From Candidatus Gallispira edinburgensis (lineage in GTDB: Bacteria; Bacillota; Clostridia; Lachnospirales; CAG-274), in assembly GCA_904395805.1 (NCBI GenBank), contig CAJFNV010000053.1, positions 1-48,465 on the forward strand: 48,465 nt of DNA, in the 5' to 3' direction. Both the position numbers and the translations under genes were made by a program. Below the pieces are notes generated by a model, which was given only the letters and a program-made list of their open reading frames with translations, did not search any database and had not been told where the DNA came from. This document shows, one piece after another, positions 15,440 to 23,902 of this stretch (its first letter is position 1; every line of letters begins with the position of its first letter).

Positions 15440-16750
15440 TCAGCCTATATAATTGGATACGTAATAATCCCCGGCACAAGTCTTTGCACAGGCATCAAAA
15501 GCCACAAACAGTGAAGATACATAGAGATATTCCCTTGGATCATCTGATCGTTCATAAATATCTGCGGCCTCATCAAGGAAATCACAGCCAGCAATAAGAA
15601 CATCATCATCTGCTGCCGCAAAATCCGGAGGTGTCAGCTCAGCTAAACCGCTTCTTATTTTTTCAGCGGCATTTCTTATCTTTTTAGCCATAGACTCATT
15701 ATTTTCATTATCTACTATCTGAATATCAAGAGCTGATTCAAGCAGATCTCCAACCTTTTTCTGATATGCTCTTTCTTCCGCTGCCTGTTCATCGGTCAGA
15801 TCATCAAAACTCCAATCTATTTCCTCTATAGATGCAGCGTATTCTTCCGCATATTTTCCAAGATTAATCTGGAAATCATATATTGTATCGCTGTAATTAT
15901 CCTGTGAAGTACTGATATCATTTTCAATTTTACTGTCACCGGCTCCGCCTGTATTTCCCGTTAATACATCTATAAGAAGGTTGTGCAGATCCATTGACAC
16001 ATTTATAACCTCTTTAAGGTCTGTAATCATATCCTTTGTATATTCATTAACAGTAAGTTTATCAGCCTTCTCAAGGAACATTTCTTCCGCTTCAACAGCT
16101 CTGTTAAGCAGAATATACATTTCTTCATTACTCTCCGCTTCCCTTAAAAGAGAATCTATAGCGGCTTCATTTGAAACTACAGATGCAGATAATACTGATG
16201 CTCTTGTGTATGCAATATACCCGTCAACATGATTTTTAATTTCTTCATCGGTCAAAGTCTTTTCAGCCTCTGTTGTTGCTTCCGTACTTTCCTCTGTAGT
16301 TATCTCGGTCGTTTCTTCTGTTGTTATTTCTGCAGAGACATTGTCCGCACCACTGTCAATATTGACACTTTTACTTTCATTGTCCCATTCAACACTAAGT
16401 CCCGTGGCCTCTCCAATTGCCCTTAAAGGCAGCATCATTGAACCGTTTATTATCTGTGCAGGCACATCAAGCTTTACACTTTCGCCATTGACACTGAACT
16501 CATCTGAATTAACAGTCACGCTCACCTTAGTTCCTTCTTTTTCAAATTCAGCAGTTTTAGTATTATTATCCCAGCTTATTTCATAGCCAAGCTTTTCAAA
16601 AACCCCTCTTAAAGGTATAAGCGTTCTGCCCTCTGTAATTACAGGCTCCTGTCCTGCAAATTCAACAGCTTCACCGTCAAGATTGACACTTACATCCCCG
16701 GCAAAAACACTTGAACACATCATAAGTGCTGCAAGCCCGAGAGAAACCAT
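15440..16750 (-). CDS. Secreted protein with copper-amine-oxidase-like N domain; start frameshifted
   Basis: The reading frame encodes 436 residues. An apparent truncated signal sequence (MVSLGLAALMMCSSVFA) is followed by a stalk-type Cu_amine_oxidN1 domain (about 20-135: GRTLIPLRGVFEKLGYEISWD, NGSMMLPLRAIGEATGL). Next come a TTEITTEE-type linker (about 137-165) and a helical C-terminal region of unknown role. It is a paralog of the gene just upstream. A well-spaced AAAGGGG (16767-16773) serves an ATG at 16756-16758, but that ATG runs through six A into a different frame. With seven A it would give MKK plus the full signal peptide. As written, initiation is at 16750 without basic residues. 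It may be a phase-variable site, a real disruption or a base-calling error. Confidence 0.75.
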   Translation of the reverse strand: MVSLGLAALMMCSSVFAGDVSVNLDGEAVEFAGQEPVITEGRTLIPLRGVFEKLGYEISWDNNTKTAEFEKEGTKVSVTVNSDEFSVNGESVKLDVPAQIINGSMMLPLRAIGEATGLSVEWDNESKSVNIDSGADNVSAEITTEETTEITTEESTEATTEAEKTLTDEEIKNHVDGYIAYTRASVLSASVVSNEAAIDSLLREAESNEEMYILLNRAVEAEEMFLEKADKLTVNEYTKDMITDLKEVINVSMDLHNLLIDVLTGNTGGAGDSKIENDISTSQDNYSDTIYDFQINLGKYAEEYAASIEEIDWSFDDLTDEQAAEERAYQKKVGDLLESALDIQIVDNENNESMAKKIRNAAEKIRSGLAELTPPDFAAADDDVLIAGCDFLDEAADIYERSDDPREYLYVSSLFVAFDACAKTCAGDYYVSNYIG

Positions 16751-16774
16751 TTTTTCATATTAACTGCCCCTTTC

Positions 16775-18196
16775 TTATACAAATCTGCTTTCTATATCAT
16801 CAAGTATTTCTGTATCAGAGTCCTCCGAATACTCATCAAAGAACTTCATTTCATATTCATCGCCCAGTATAGCCTTATACAAAACATCAAAGGTAAACAT
16901 GGAATATTCAAATTCTATATATTCCACATTATTTCCATCCTTTGTAAAAGCTCCCTTGTCAACACTTTCTCCCGCCTTTTCAAGCAGATCACAGCATGAT
17001 ATCATGATTTCCCTGTCAAAAACGTATATATCGGGAGTTTCTGTACTTTGAAGCTTATTTCTTATTGTCCCTGCAGCACTTTTAAATTTACCGGAGCTTT
17101 CAACAGCAGTTGAATAGTCATCCAAAAAGCTCATTGCACTTTCAACAGTCTTTCCTATTTCACTGCAGTACTTATCCCTTGCAGCCTTATCGTCGGAATC
17201 AAGCTTATCAATATCACCTGCATTGTACCTGCTCTCTCCTACTGTTTCCCATACATCCTCTTCACTTTTCATCATAACAGTTATGAGATTGTAAATTGAA
17301 GATTCAATTGCATTTGAAGCACTCTCGATCTTTGCATTAAACTGCTTTTCATTCAAATCATCATACTTTGACGTAAAAATACTGTCTCTCATAAATTCAT
17401 AATAATTTATGGTCGCATCAACTGCCGAAATATATTTTTTTACAATATCCTCACTAAGTTCGCTGTTATTCATATTCTCGGCAGCAGTTTTATACATATT
17501 ACATTCTTCTATAGCCTCTTCAATAAGTTCTTTTAATTCATTTTCAGAATAGGAATATTCCATTGCTCCGCCGATCTTATAAGAGTGATAGTGTTCTGCA
17601 TATGCCATACTTCCTATCATAGCCTCAATTGAAAAGTATGTAACATAAAAATCTGCAGCAGACTGTAAGATCTCAAGCTCATCTTCCGGGATATCAGAGG
17701 TTTTTGAAACCGATGCACTTGTTTCCTGTTCTGTTACTGATTCTGTTGTTATTTCCGTTGTTATTTCTGTTGTACTTTCAGCCCCGTCTGTAAAAAGGCT
17801 TACTGTTTTACTATCCCCGTCCCAGTTTACTTCAAGACCTGTTGCTTCTCCCACAGCTCTTAATGGAAGCATCATTGACCCGTTTATTATCTGAGCAGGT
17901 ACATCAAGGACATTTTCTTCACCGTTTACTGTAAAGCTGTCAGCATTTACCGTAACCTTTACTTCCGTTCCCTCTTTCACAAAGACAGCCGTTTTACTCT
18001 GAGCATCCCATGTAATTTCATAGCCAAGCTTTTCAAAAACCCCTCTTAAAGGTATAAGTGTTCTCCCCTCTACAATTACAGGCTGCTGGCTTTCAAATTC
18101 AACATTTTCATTGTCAAGATTTACACTTATACCGGCACCGTAAGCACTTGTTACCATCATTAAAGCCGCAAGAGTTAAAGACACAAATTTTTTCAA
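16775..18196 (-). CDS. Secreted protein with copper-amine-oxidase-like N domain
   Basis: The 473-residue product starts at a TTG (18196) because AAAAGGGG lies seven bases before it. This gives MKKFVSLTLAALMMVTSAYG, a proper Sec signal peptide; the ATG 24 bases earlier has no ribosome site. A stalk-type Cu_amine_oxidN1 domain follows (GRTLIPLRGVFEKLGYEITWD, NGSMMLPLRAVGEATGL), then a TTEITTEIT linker and an acidic helical C-terminal part. The next gene is a diverged tandem copy 24 bp downstream. These domains are usually wall or matrix stalk modules; no copper or amine oxidase catalytic domain is present. The function of the C-terminal part is not recognised. Confidence 0.82.
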   Translation of the reverse strand: MKKFVSLTLAALMMVTSAYGAGISVNLDNENVEFESQQPVIVEGRTLIPLRGVFEKLGYEITWDAQSKTAVFVKEGTEVKVTVNADSFTVNGEENVLDVPAQIINGSMMLPLRAVGEATGLEVNWDGDSKTVSLFTDGAESTTEITTEITTESVTEQETSASVSKTSDIPEDELEILQSAADFYVTYFSIEAMIGSMAYAEHYHSYKIGGAMEYSYSENELKELIEEAIEECNMYKTAAENMNNSELSEDIVKKYISAVDATINYYEFMRDSIFTSKYDDLNEKQFNAKIESASNAIESSIYNLITVMMKSEEDVWETVGESRYNAGDIDKLDSDDKAARDKYCSEIGKTVESAMSFLDDYSTAVESSGKFKSAAGTIRNKLQSTETPDIYVFDREIMISCCDLLEKAGESVDKGAFTKDGNNVEYIEFEYSMFTFDVLYKAILGDEYEMKFFDEYSEDSDTEILDDIESRFV

Positions 18197-18256
18197 GTAA
18201 AAACCCCTTTTATATAGCATATATTTTTTACAATATACACTGCTTATCTAAGTTCT

Positions 18257-18284
18257 ATTATACAGGAAATAATAAAAAAGTCCA
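18257..18284 (-). promoter_or_regulatory. Probable promoter of the stalk-domain pair
   Basis: The minus strand reads TGGACT (18279-18284), a 16-bp spacer and TATAAT (18257-18262), about 60 bp before the TTG start and just after the dnaE stop codon. Confidence 0.6.
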
Positions 18285-18315
18285 GTACTTTTTAATTAAA
18301 TTTTAATTTTTCATC

Positions 18316-21300
18316 TTATTTCGACAAAACATTGCCTTCCCCTACCAGTTTTTTAAGTTCACCCATAAGCTCATCACTTATATTTACATAGTTTTCGGCA
18401 TTTGCACTGAATTTTTGCTTTGTCGCCTCCATGTATACAATAACCTTTGAATTTCCCTTATACCTTGATGTTATGCCTGTTATATCATTAAGTTCAACAC
18501 TGCTGTCCTTTGGTATCTTGACCCAAAGCGTCTTTGTAAACTCCTCTATCTGTTCCATTGTTTTAAGTTCTTCGCATATTACCTTTGAGGGCTGGTCCTC
18601 TGCAATTGAAGCCCTGCCCCTGATAATAACGATTTCCTCTTCTTTAAGCATATATGAAAATTTGTTATAGGAATCAGGGAAAATTATAACTTCAACAGAG
18701 CCGAAAATATCCTCAACAGTGATAAAAGCCATTACCTTGTTATTTTTAGTAAACTTTGTAACAACATTCGAAATAAAACCGGCTATTACTACACTTTCCT
18801 TATCCCTGACTTTTCCCTTGTCGCTGAAATCTTCTTCCTCCACAGGAAAGTCAACAGTTATCCTGCTTATATGCTTTTTAAGCTTATCCCAGTATTTATC
18901 AAGAGGATTTCCGCTTACATAAACTCCCAGAATTTCCTTTTCCTTTGAAAATTTGTACTTGTCTGGAAATTCATCCATTTCAGGCAATACATCCTTATCT
19001 CTCTCAGCCTTAGGCACATCCTCAGCCATTCCGAAGAGGTCCATCTGCCCCGCTATATTATTCTTCGCATTGTTCTTTACACCGTCGTATATTGCAAGAT
19101 ATATATTCATATACTGTGATCTTTTGCCTCCAAGGGAATCAAAAGCACCGCAAAGTATAAGATTTTCAATAGCTCTCGAATTAATGCTCTGATACATTCT
19201 GTTTATAAAGTCATTCAGAGATACAAAATCTCCGTTTTTGCTTCTTTCATTCACAATATCCTCTATTACCTGTTTACCCACTGATTTAACAGCAGAAAGG
19301 CAGAATAAAATACCTTCATCACAAGTTGAAAAATTGCCGAATCCTCTGTTTATATCAGGAGGAAGAACCTTAATCCCCATCTGCTTGCATGTACCTATAT
19401 ACGCAGACACCTTGTCGGGATTTCCTATTACACTTGTCATAAGGGCTGCCATAAACTCAACAGGATAGTGACACTTAAGCCATGCAGTCTGGTAAGCAAC
19501 AACAGCATAGCAGGCAGCATGAGACTTGTTAAAAGCATACTTTGCAAAGTCTGTCATTTCGTCAAATATCTTGTTTGCCGTTTCCGCAGGTATACCATTT
19601 GCAACACAGCCCGGTACTTCATCATCACCGTTTATGAACTTTTCTCTTTCTCTCGCCATTACGTCAACTTTCTTTTTTGACATGGCACGCCTTACCATAT
19701 CGCTTCTTCCAAGAGAATATCCTGCAAGCTCTCTTACTATCTGCATTACCTGCTCCTGATAAACTATACAGCCGTAGGTCTCCTTTAATATAGGTTCAAG
19801 GAGAGGATGCTCATATGTGACATTATTTTTGTCATTTTTCCCCTTTATATACTGGGGTATAAAGTCCATGGGACCCGGTCTGTAAAGGGAAATTCCCGCT
19901 ATAATATCCTCAATACTGTCAGGCTTAAGTTCTTTCATGAAGGAAGTCATTCCCGGGCTTTCAAGCTGAAACACACCATGGGTCTTTCCGCTTGATATTA
20001 AGTCATAAACAGCCCTGTCATTATAATCTATATTATCTCCGCTGAAATCAGTACCGTATTTTCTGTTTACTTCTTCAAAGGCATTCTGTATTACAGTAAG
20101 TGTTCTAAGCCCCAGAAAGTCCATTTTAAGAAGCCCAAGTTCCTCACATGTAGTCATAATATACTGTGTTGTAACAGAATTATCCTTTACGTTCAGGTTA
20201 AGAGGAACATATTCAACTACAGGCTTATCTGATATAATAACCCCTGCCGCATGAGTTGATGTATGTCTTGGAAGTCCTTCAAGTTTCATACTCATGTCAA
20301 TTACTCTTTTTACCTGAGGCTCATTGTCATAAGCGCTCTTAAGTTCGGGATTTTTTTCAAGAGCCTTGGCTATTGTGATATGCAGGTCATTTGGTATCAT
20401 CTTTGCTATTCTGTCACCCTCTGAATAGGGGAGATCAAGAGCACGGGTAACATCCCTTATAGCATTTTTCGCAGCCATTGTACCAAATGTTATGATCTGG
20501 GCTACCTGATCGGCACCGTATTTTCTTATAACATAGTCTATGACCTCCTGGCGTCTTTCATAACAGAAGTCAATGTCTATATCGGGCATTGTAACTCTTT
20601 CGGGATTTAAAAATCTTTCAAAAATAAGATTAAACTTGATAGGGTCAATGTCTGTTATTCTCAAAGCATAGGCAACGATAGAACCTGCCGCAGAACCTCT
20701 TCCGGGACCTACTGCAATACCATTGTCCTTTGCATACTTTATAAAATCCCACACAATAAGGAAGTAGTCCACAAATCCCATTGATGATATGGTATCAAGC
20801 TCATAGTCAAGTCTTTCCTTCAATTCATCTCTAATTTCACCGTATCTTTCATTTATTCCCTTTTCACAAAGCTCTCTTAAATATTCAAGGGGATTATAAC
20901 CTTCCGGAACATCAAAATGTGGCAGTTTATATTTGTTAAATTCAAACTCCACATTACACTTTTCCGCAATTTTTACTGTATTTTCACATGCTTCCCTTGC
21001 ATAAGGAAAAAGGGAATACATTTCCTCGGGGGATTTTAAATAAAACTGTCCCCCCTCATATCTCATTCTGTTAGGTGTATTTATAGTTACCCCTGTCTGT
21101 ATACAAAGAAGTATATCATGGGCTTCCGCATCCTCTTCCCTTATATAATGGGAGTCATTTGTTGCCACAAGAGGAATACCCGTTTCATTGTGAATACGCA
21201 TAAGAGCCTGATTCACCTGTTTCTGTTCAGGCATACCGTGGTCCTGTAATTCCAGATAAAAATCCTCGCCAAAAAGATTGCTGTACTTTAAAGCCATTTC

Positions 21301-21777
21301 CTTGGCCTTGTCATATCCCACTCTTAATACAGTCCTTGCAACAGGTCCCGCAAGGCAGGCACTTAAAGCAATAATTCCCTCATGATATTTTTCAAGAAGC
21401 TCAAAGTCAATTCTTGGCTTTTTGTAAAAACCCTCTGTAAAGCCATAAGACACAAGCTTTGTAAGATTTGAATACCCTTTATTATCCTTTGCAAGGAGCA
21501 CAAGATGATAATAAAAATTATCATCAGAAGCCTCCTTATCAAACCTTGACTTAGAGGCAACATAGACCTCACAGCCGATAACAGGCTTTATACCTTCAGC
21601 CTTGCAAGCCTTGTAAAAATCTATACAGCCATACATTACACCATGATCAGTTATTGCAAGAGAGTCCATTCCAAGCTCCTTACACCTTGCAACAAGTTCC
21701 TTTATTTTAGCAGAGCCGTCAAGAAGACTAAACTCCGTATGTACATGTAAATGTGTAAAATTTAATTTATTATCCAT
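18316..21777 (-). CDS. dnaE: DNA polymerase III subunit alpha, DnaE type
   Basis: This is the C-family replicative polymerase DnaE; in Firmicutes it usually works beside PolC, extending primers. The 1153-residue protein begins with a PHP domain (THLHVHTEFSLLDG, AITDHG, LVATNDSHYI). The catalytic palm follows with GPGRGSAAGS and the metal-binding aspartates of PDIDIDFCYERR, then YQEQVMQI, a helix-hairpin-helix region and a C-terminal OB fold (VIAGFISNVVTKFTKNNKVMAFITVED). It lacks the internal 3'-5' exonuclease that marks PolC. The start has AAAGGAAAAG upstream. It is preceded by its own promoter, and no terminator was seen after it. Confidence 0.97.
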   Translation of the reverse strand: MDNKLNFTHLHVHTEFSLLDGSAKIKELVARCKELGMDSLAITDHGVMYGCIDFYKACKAEGIKPVIGCEVYVASKSRFDKEASDDNFYYHLVLLAKDNKGYSNLTKLVSYGFTEGFYKKPRIDFELLEKYHEGIIALSACLAGPVARTVLRVGYDKAKEMALKYSNLFGEDFYLELQDHGMPEQKQVNQALMRIHNETGIPLVATNDSHYIREEDAEAHDILLCIQTGVTINTPNRMRYEGGQFYLKSPEEMYSLFPYAREACENTVKIAEKCNVEFEFNKYKLPHFDVPEGYNPLEYLRELCEKGINERYGEIRDELKERLDYELDTISSMGFVDYFLIVWDFIKYAKDNGIAVGPGRGSAAGSIVAYALRITDIDPIKFNLIFERFLNPERVTMPDIDIDFCYERRQEVIDYVIRKYGADQVAQIITFGTMAAKNAIRDVTRALDLPYSEGDRIAKMIPNDLHITIAKALEKNPELKSAYDNEPQVKRVIDMSMKLEGLPRHTSTHAAGVIISDKPVVEYVPLNLNVKDNSVTTQYIMTTCEELGLLKMDFLGLRTLTVIQNAFEEVNRKYGTDFSGDNIDYNDRAVYDLISSGKTHGVFQLESPGMTSFMKELKPDSIEDIIAGISLYRPGPMDFIPQYIKGKNDKNNVTYEHPLLEPILKETYGCIVYQEQVMQIVRELAGYSLGRSDMVRRAMSKKKVDVMAREREKFINGDDEVPGCVANGIPAETANKIFDEMTDFAKYAFNKSHAACYAVVAYQTAWLKCHYPVEFMAALMTSVIGNPDKVSAYIGTCKQMGIKVLPPDINRGFGNFSTCDEGILFCLSAVKSVGKQVIEDIVNERSKNGDFVSLNDFINRMYQSINSRAIENLILCGAFDSLGGKRSQYMNIYLAIYDGVKNNAKNNIAGQMDLFGMAEDVPKAERDKDVLPEMDEFPDKYKFSKEKEILGVYVSGNPLDKYWDKLKKHISRITVDFPVEEEDFSDKGKVRDKESVVIAGFISNVVTKFTKNNKVMAFITVEDIFGSVEVIIFPDSYNKFSYMLKEEEIVIIRGRASIAEDQPSKVICEELKTMEQIEEFTKTLWVKIPKDSSVELNDITGITSRYKGNSKVIVYMEATKQKFSANAENYVNISDELMGELKKLVGEGNVLSK

Positions 21778-21826
21778 AAACTCTTTTCCTTTTCTTTAAC
21801 TAAAACATCATTGCACTAATATATTT

Positions 21827-21855
21827 ATTATAATTCATTAGTAACCTTTAATCAA
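21827..21855 (-). promoter_or_regulatory. Probable promoter of dnaE
   Basis: The minus strand reads TTGATT (21850-21855), a 17-bp spacer and TATAAT (21827-21832), about 50 bp before the dnaE start. Confidence 0.65.
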
Positions 21856-21930
21856 GAAAAAACATATTCTGCAACAAATGTATAAATATTTTGTCTAATT
21901 TTATCCCATACTTTTTGTGCACTTTGATTA

Positions 21931-21959
21931 TTGACATATTATCAATACCATGATATATT
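21931..21959 (+). promoter_or_regulatory. Promoter of the Ltp-type lipoprotein gene
   Basis: The plus strand reads TTGACA (21931-21936), a 17-bp spacer and TATATT (21954-21959), about 90 bp before the gene. The -35 lies in the small inverted repeat TTGA...TCAA (21931-21945), which could be an operator. Confidence 0.75.
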
Positions 21960-22047
21960 AAAAATATATGGTGAATTTGTAACAAACATCTGCAAAATGC
22001 AGAAATTTAAAATATTATTACCTATAAAAAAAGAACGGAGGAAAAAA

Positions 22048-22812
22048 ATGAAAAAATATTCATTACTTACAACTGCTGCAATATTGGTATTATCTCTTGC
22101 AGCCTGCAGTACCGCAACAAGCACATCTCAGCAGGACACAACAGCAGCACATCAAGAAGAAAGCATCACACAAGCAGAAGAAACTACAGCTTTACCTGTA
22201 TCCGACACAGCTTCCGCAAATAATACTTCCGCATCAGCTGCAACAACCGGTCAGAAAAACGCCCTTAACAAAGCAAAATCCTATTTAAGCTTTTCAGCTT
22301 TTTCACATGACGGTTTGGTAAAACAGCTTGAATTTGAAGGTTTTACAAACGAAGAAGCTCTTTACGGTGCAAATAACTGCGGAGCTGACTGGAATGAGCA
22401 GGCAGTACAAAAGGCAAAGTCTTATCTGGATTATTCATCTTTTTCTTATGACGGACTTATTCAGCAGCTTGAATTTGAGGGCTTTACCCATGAACAGGCA
22501 GTATACGGTGCCGACAACAGCGGACTTAACGGAGGTCAGCAGGCAGTAGATAAGGCAAAGTCCTATTTAAATTATTCAGCCTTTTCTTATGACGGACTTG
22601 TTCAGCAGCTTGAATTTGAAGGCTTTTCTCATGAAGATGCTGTAAACGCTGTAAACAACTGCGGAGCCGACTGGAATGAACAGGCTGCTAAAAAGGCAAA
22701 GTCTTATTTACAGTTTGGTTCTTTTTCAAGAGATAGTTTAATACAGCAGCTTGAATTTGAAGGTTTCACCTCCGAACAAGCTCAGTATGGAGCTCAGGCA
22801 AACGGTTTCTGA
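22048..22812 (+). CDS. Lipoprotein with four Ltp (host cell surface-exposed lipoprotein) repeats
   Basis: The 254-residue protein has a lipoprotein signal MKKYSLLTTAAILVLSLAAC with the lipobox LAAC (Cys20). A Ser/Thr/Ala-rich linker (21-70) precedes four repeats with an exact 47-residue period (72-118, 119-165, 166-212 and 213-254, the last shortened). Each repeat carries KAKSYL..SFS.DGL..QLEFEGF and an AW-type WNEQ end in copies 1 and 3. This is the PF07553 Ltp domain. The named member, from Streptococcus thermophilus phage TP-J34, blocks DNA entry of other phages; other members are uncharacterised surface proteins. Start at 22048 follows GGAGG. It is monocistronic with its own promoter and terminator. 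Confidence 0.88.
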   Translation: MKKYSLLTTAAILVLSLAACSTATSTSQQDTTAAHQEESITQAEETTALPVSDTASANNTSASAATTGQKNALNKAKSYLSFSAFSHDGLVKQLEFEGFTNEEALYGANNCGADWNEQAVQKAKSYLDYSSFSYDGLIQQLEFEGFTHEQAVYGADNSGLNGGQQAVDKAKSYLNYSAFSYDGLVQQLEFEGFSHEDAVNAVNNCGADWNEQAAKKAKSYLQFGSFSRDSLIQQLEFEGFTSEQAQYGAQANGF

Positions 22813-22848
22813 TCAAATCAGAGGTTTTAATATATTTTATTCTTTAAA

Positions 22849-22891
22849 AGATAAAGGACAGTTACCGTTTAAAGGTAACTGTCCTTATCTT
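22849..22891 (+). terminator. Long terminator hairpin after the Ltp lipoprotein
   Basis: A stem of about 16 bp with a single bulged A (arms near 22850-22866 and 22874-22889, loop GTTTAAA) lies between the convergent lipoprotein and DUF975 genes. It probably serves both directions. Confidence 0.8.
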
Positions 22892-22905
22892 CATAAAATC
22901 ATATT

Positions 22906-23712
22906 TTATTTTGCAGCACTTTCGTATTCCCTTTTGATCTCCTCATAATATCCTCCACGGACAGTATATAAATAAGGAAAAACATAAATTCCCGCAAAAC
23001 CTAAAGTAAATGTACAAAGTATAAACCAACCCATAAAGCTTAAATCAACCTTAAAAAGCCCCCATTTATTCCCCTTCATCATCCTGTAGCTCTTAAACAT
23101 AGCTTCAGCAATTCCTGAATTATCATCATCATGTATTATGTAAATAGAAAAGATAAAACTGTAATATAGCATATATATAGGGATAAGTGCAAGTATTGTT
23201 AATACAATTCCTGCAACAACTGCCACAAAAATGTCATCCACAAGTGCAAATACTATAAATGATACTGAAAGAATTACCAATACAGCAGCACATGTAACCG
23301 CCCCTACCATAATGCCGCTTAAAAATTCGGAAAGAAAAGCTTTAACCCCTGTTTTTGTAAAACCAGAAAACACATCCGTATACCTGCTTTCATGACCTCT
23401 GTAAACCTTAAGAGTATATCTTCTGAATCCTATGCTCAAAAACGCCCCAAGCAAACTTAAAACAATTTGCATAATGTATACAAGACCATTTATGCCCATT
23501 AAAAGAAAAGGATTTAAGCTTTCTTCTCTGAATCCTGATATCCCCAATCCTATAATAACAGGAACAATAACACATAAAATACTCACAATTACAGCACCTA
23601 TAATTATTGCACCATATATAACAGTACTTAAATAAGGTGAAGTATTGCTCTGTCTCATTTTTTCTTTAGCTTCGCTTTTTATTCTTCTTCTTTTTTCTCT
23701 TTGATTTTCCAT
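22906..23712 (-). CDS. DUF975 family integral membrane protein
   Basis: The 268-residue protein has a very basic N-terminus (MENQREKRRRIKSEAKEKMRQ). Several long hydrophobic segments follow (about 30-55, 65-95, 130-165, 165-200 and 225-245). The family-like block FGF-type SGFTKTGVKAFLSEFLSG lies mid-protein, with SYRMMKGNKWGLFKVDLSFMGWFILCTFTLG near the end. This matches the DUF975 family, whose function is unknown. The ATG at 23712 is chosen over a GTG nine bases earlier because GGAG is eight bases upstream. It sits alone between the Ltp gene and the ftsW end of the wall cluster. Confidence 0.85.
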   Translation of the reverse strand: MENQREKRRRIKSEAKEKMRQSNTSPYLSTVIYGAIIIGAVIVSILCVIVPVIIGLGISGFREESLNPFLLMGINGLVYIMQIVLSLLGAFLSIGFRRYTLKVYRGHESRYTDVFSGFTKTGVKAFLSEFLSGIMVGAVTCAAVLVILSVSFIVFALVDDIFVAVVAGIVLTILALIPIYMLYYSFIFSIYIIHDDDNSGIAEAMFKSYRMMKGNKWGLFKVDLSFMGWFILCTFTLGFAGIYVFPYLYTVRGGYYEEIKREYESAAK

Positions 23713-23825
23713 ATTTTTCACTCCTTCTTTGTTTTAATCTTCCTTTCGCCTTTATTATATAATATCTTCCAAATATAAGCAATAAATATATTCCTTTTAA
23801 ATTAAACTATACTTATTTTTTCTAA

Positions 23826-23866
23826 CAAAAAGCAAGGGACCGTTTTCTCACAAAACTGTCCCTGCC
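23826..23866 (-). terminator. Terminator of the dcw cluster after ftsW
   Basis: On the minus strand GCAGGGAC.GTTTT and GAAAAC.GTCCCTTGC (23832-23865) pair around a GTGA loop. TTTTTGTT follows. It closes the mraZ-to-ftsW gene set. Confidence 0.85.
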
Positions 23867-23902
23867 GCAATAACTCTATTGTTAATTAAGAAGCCTTTTA
23901 TA

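Noticed and set aside
15440..16750. Active copper amine oxidase
   Set aside because: Only the stalk-type N domain is present; the large catalytic domain with its topaquinone tyrosine is missing.
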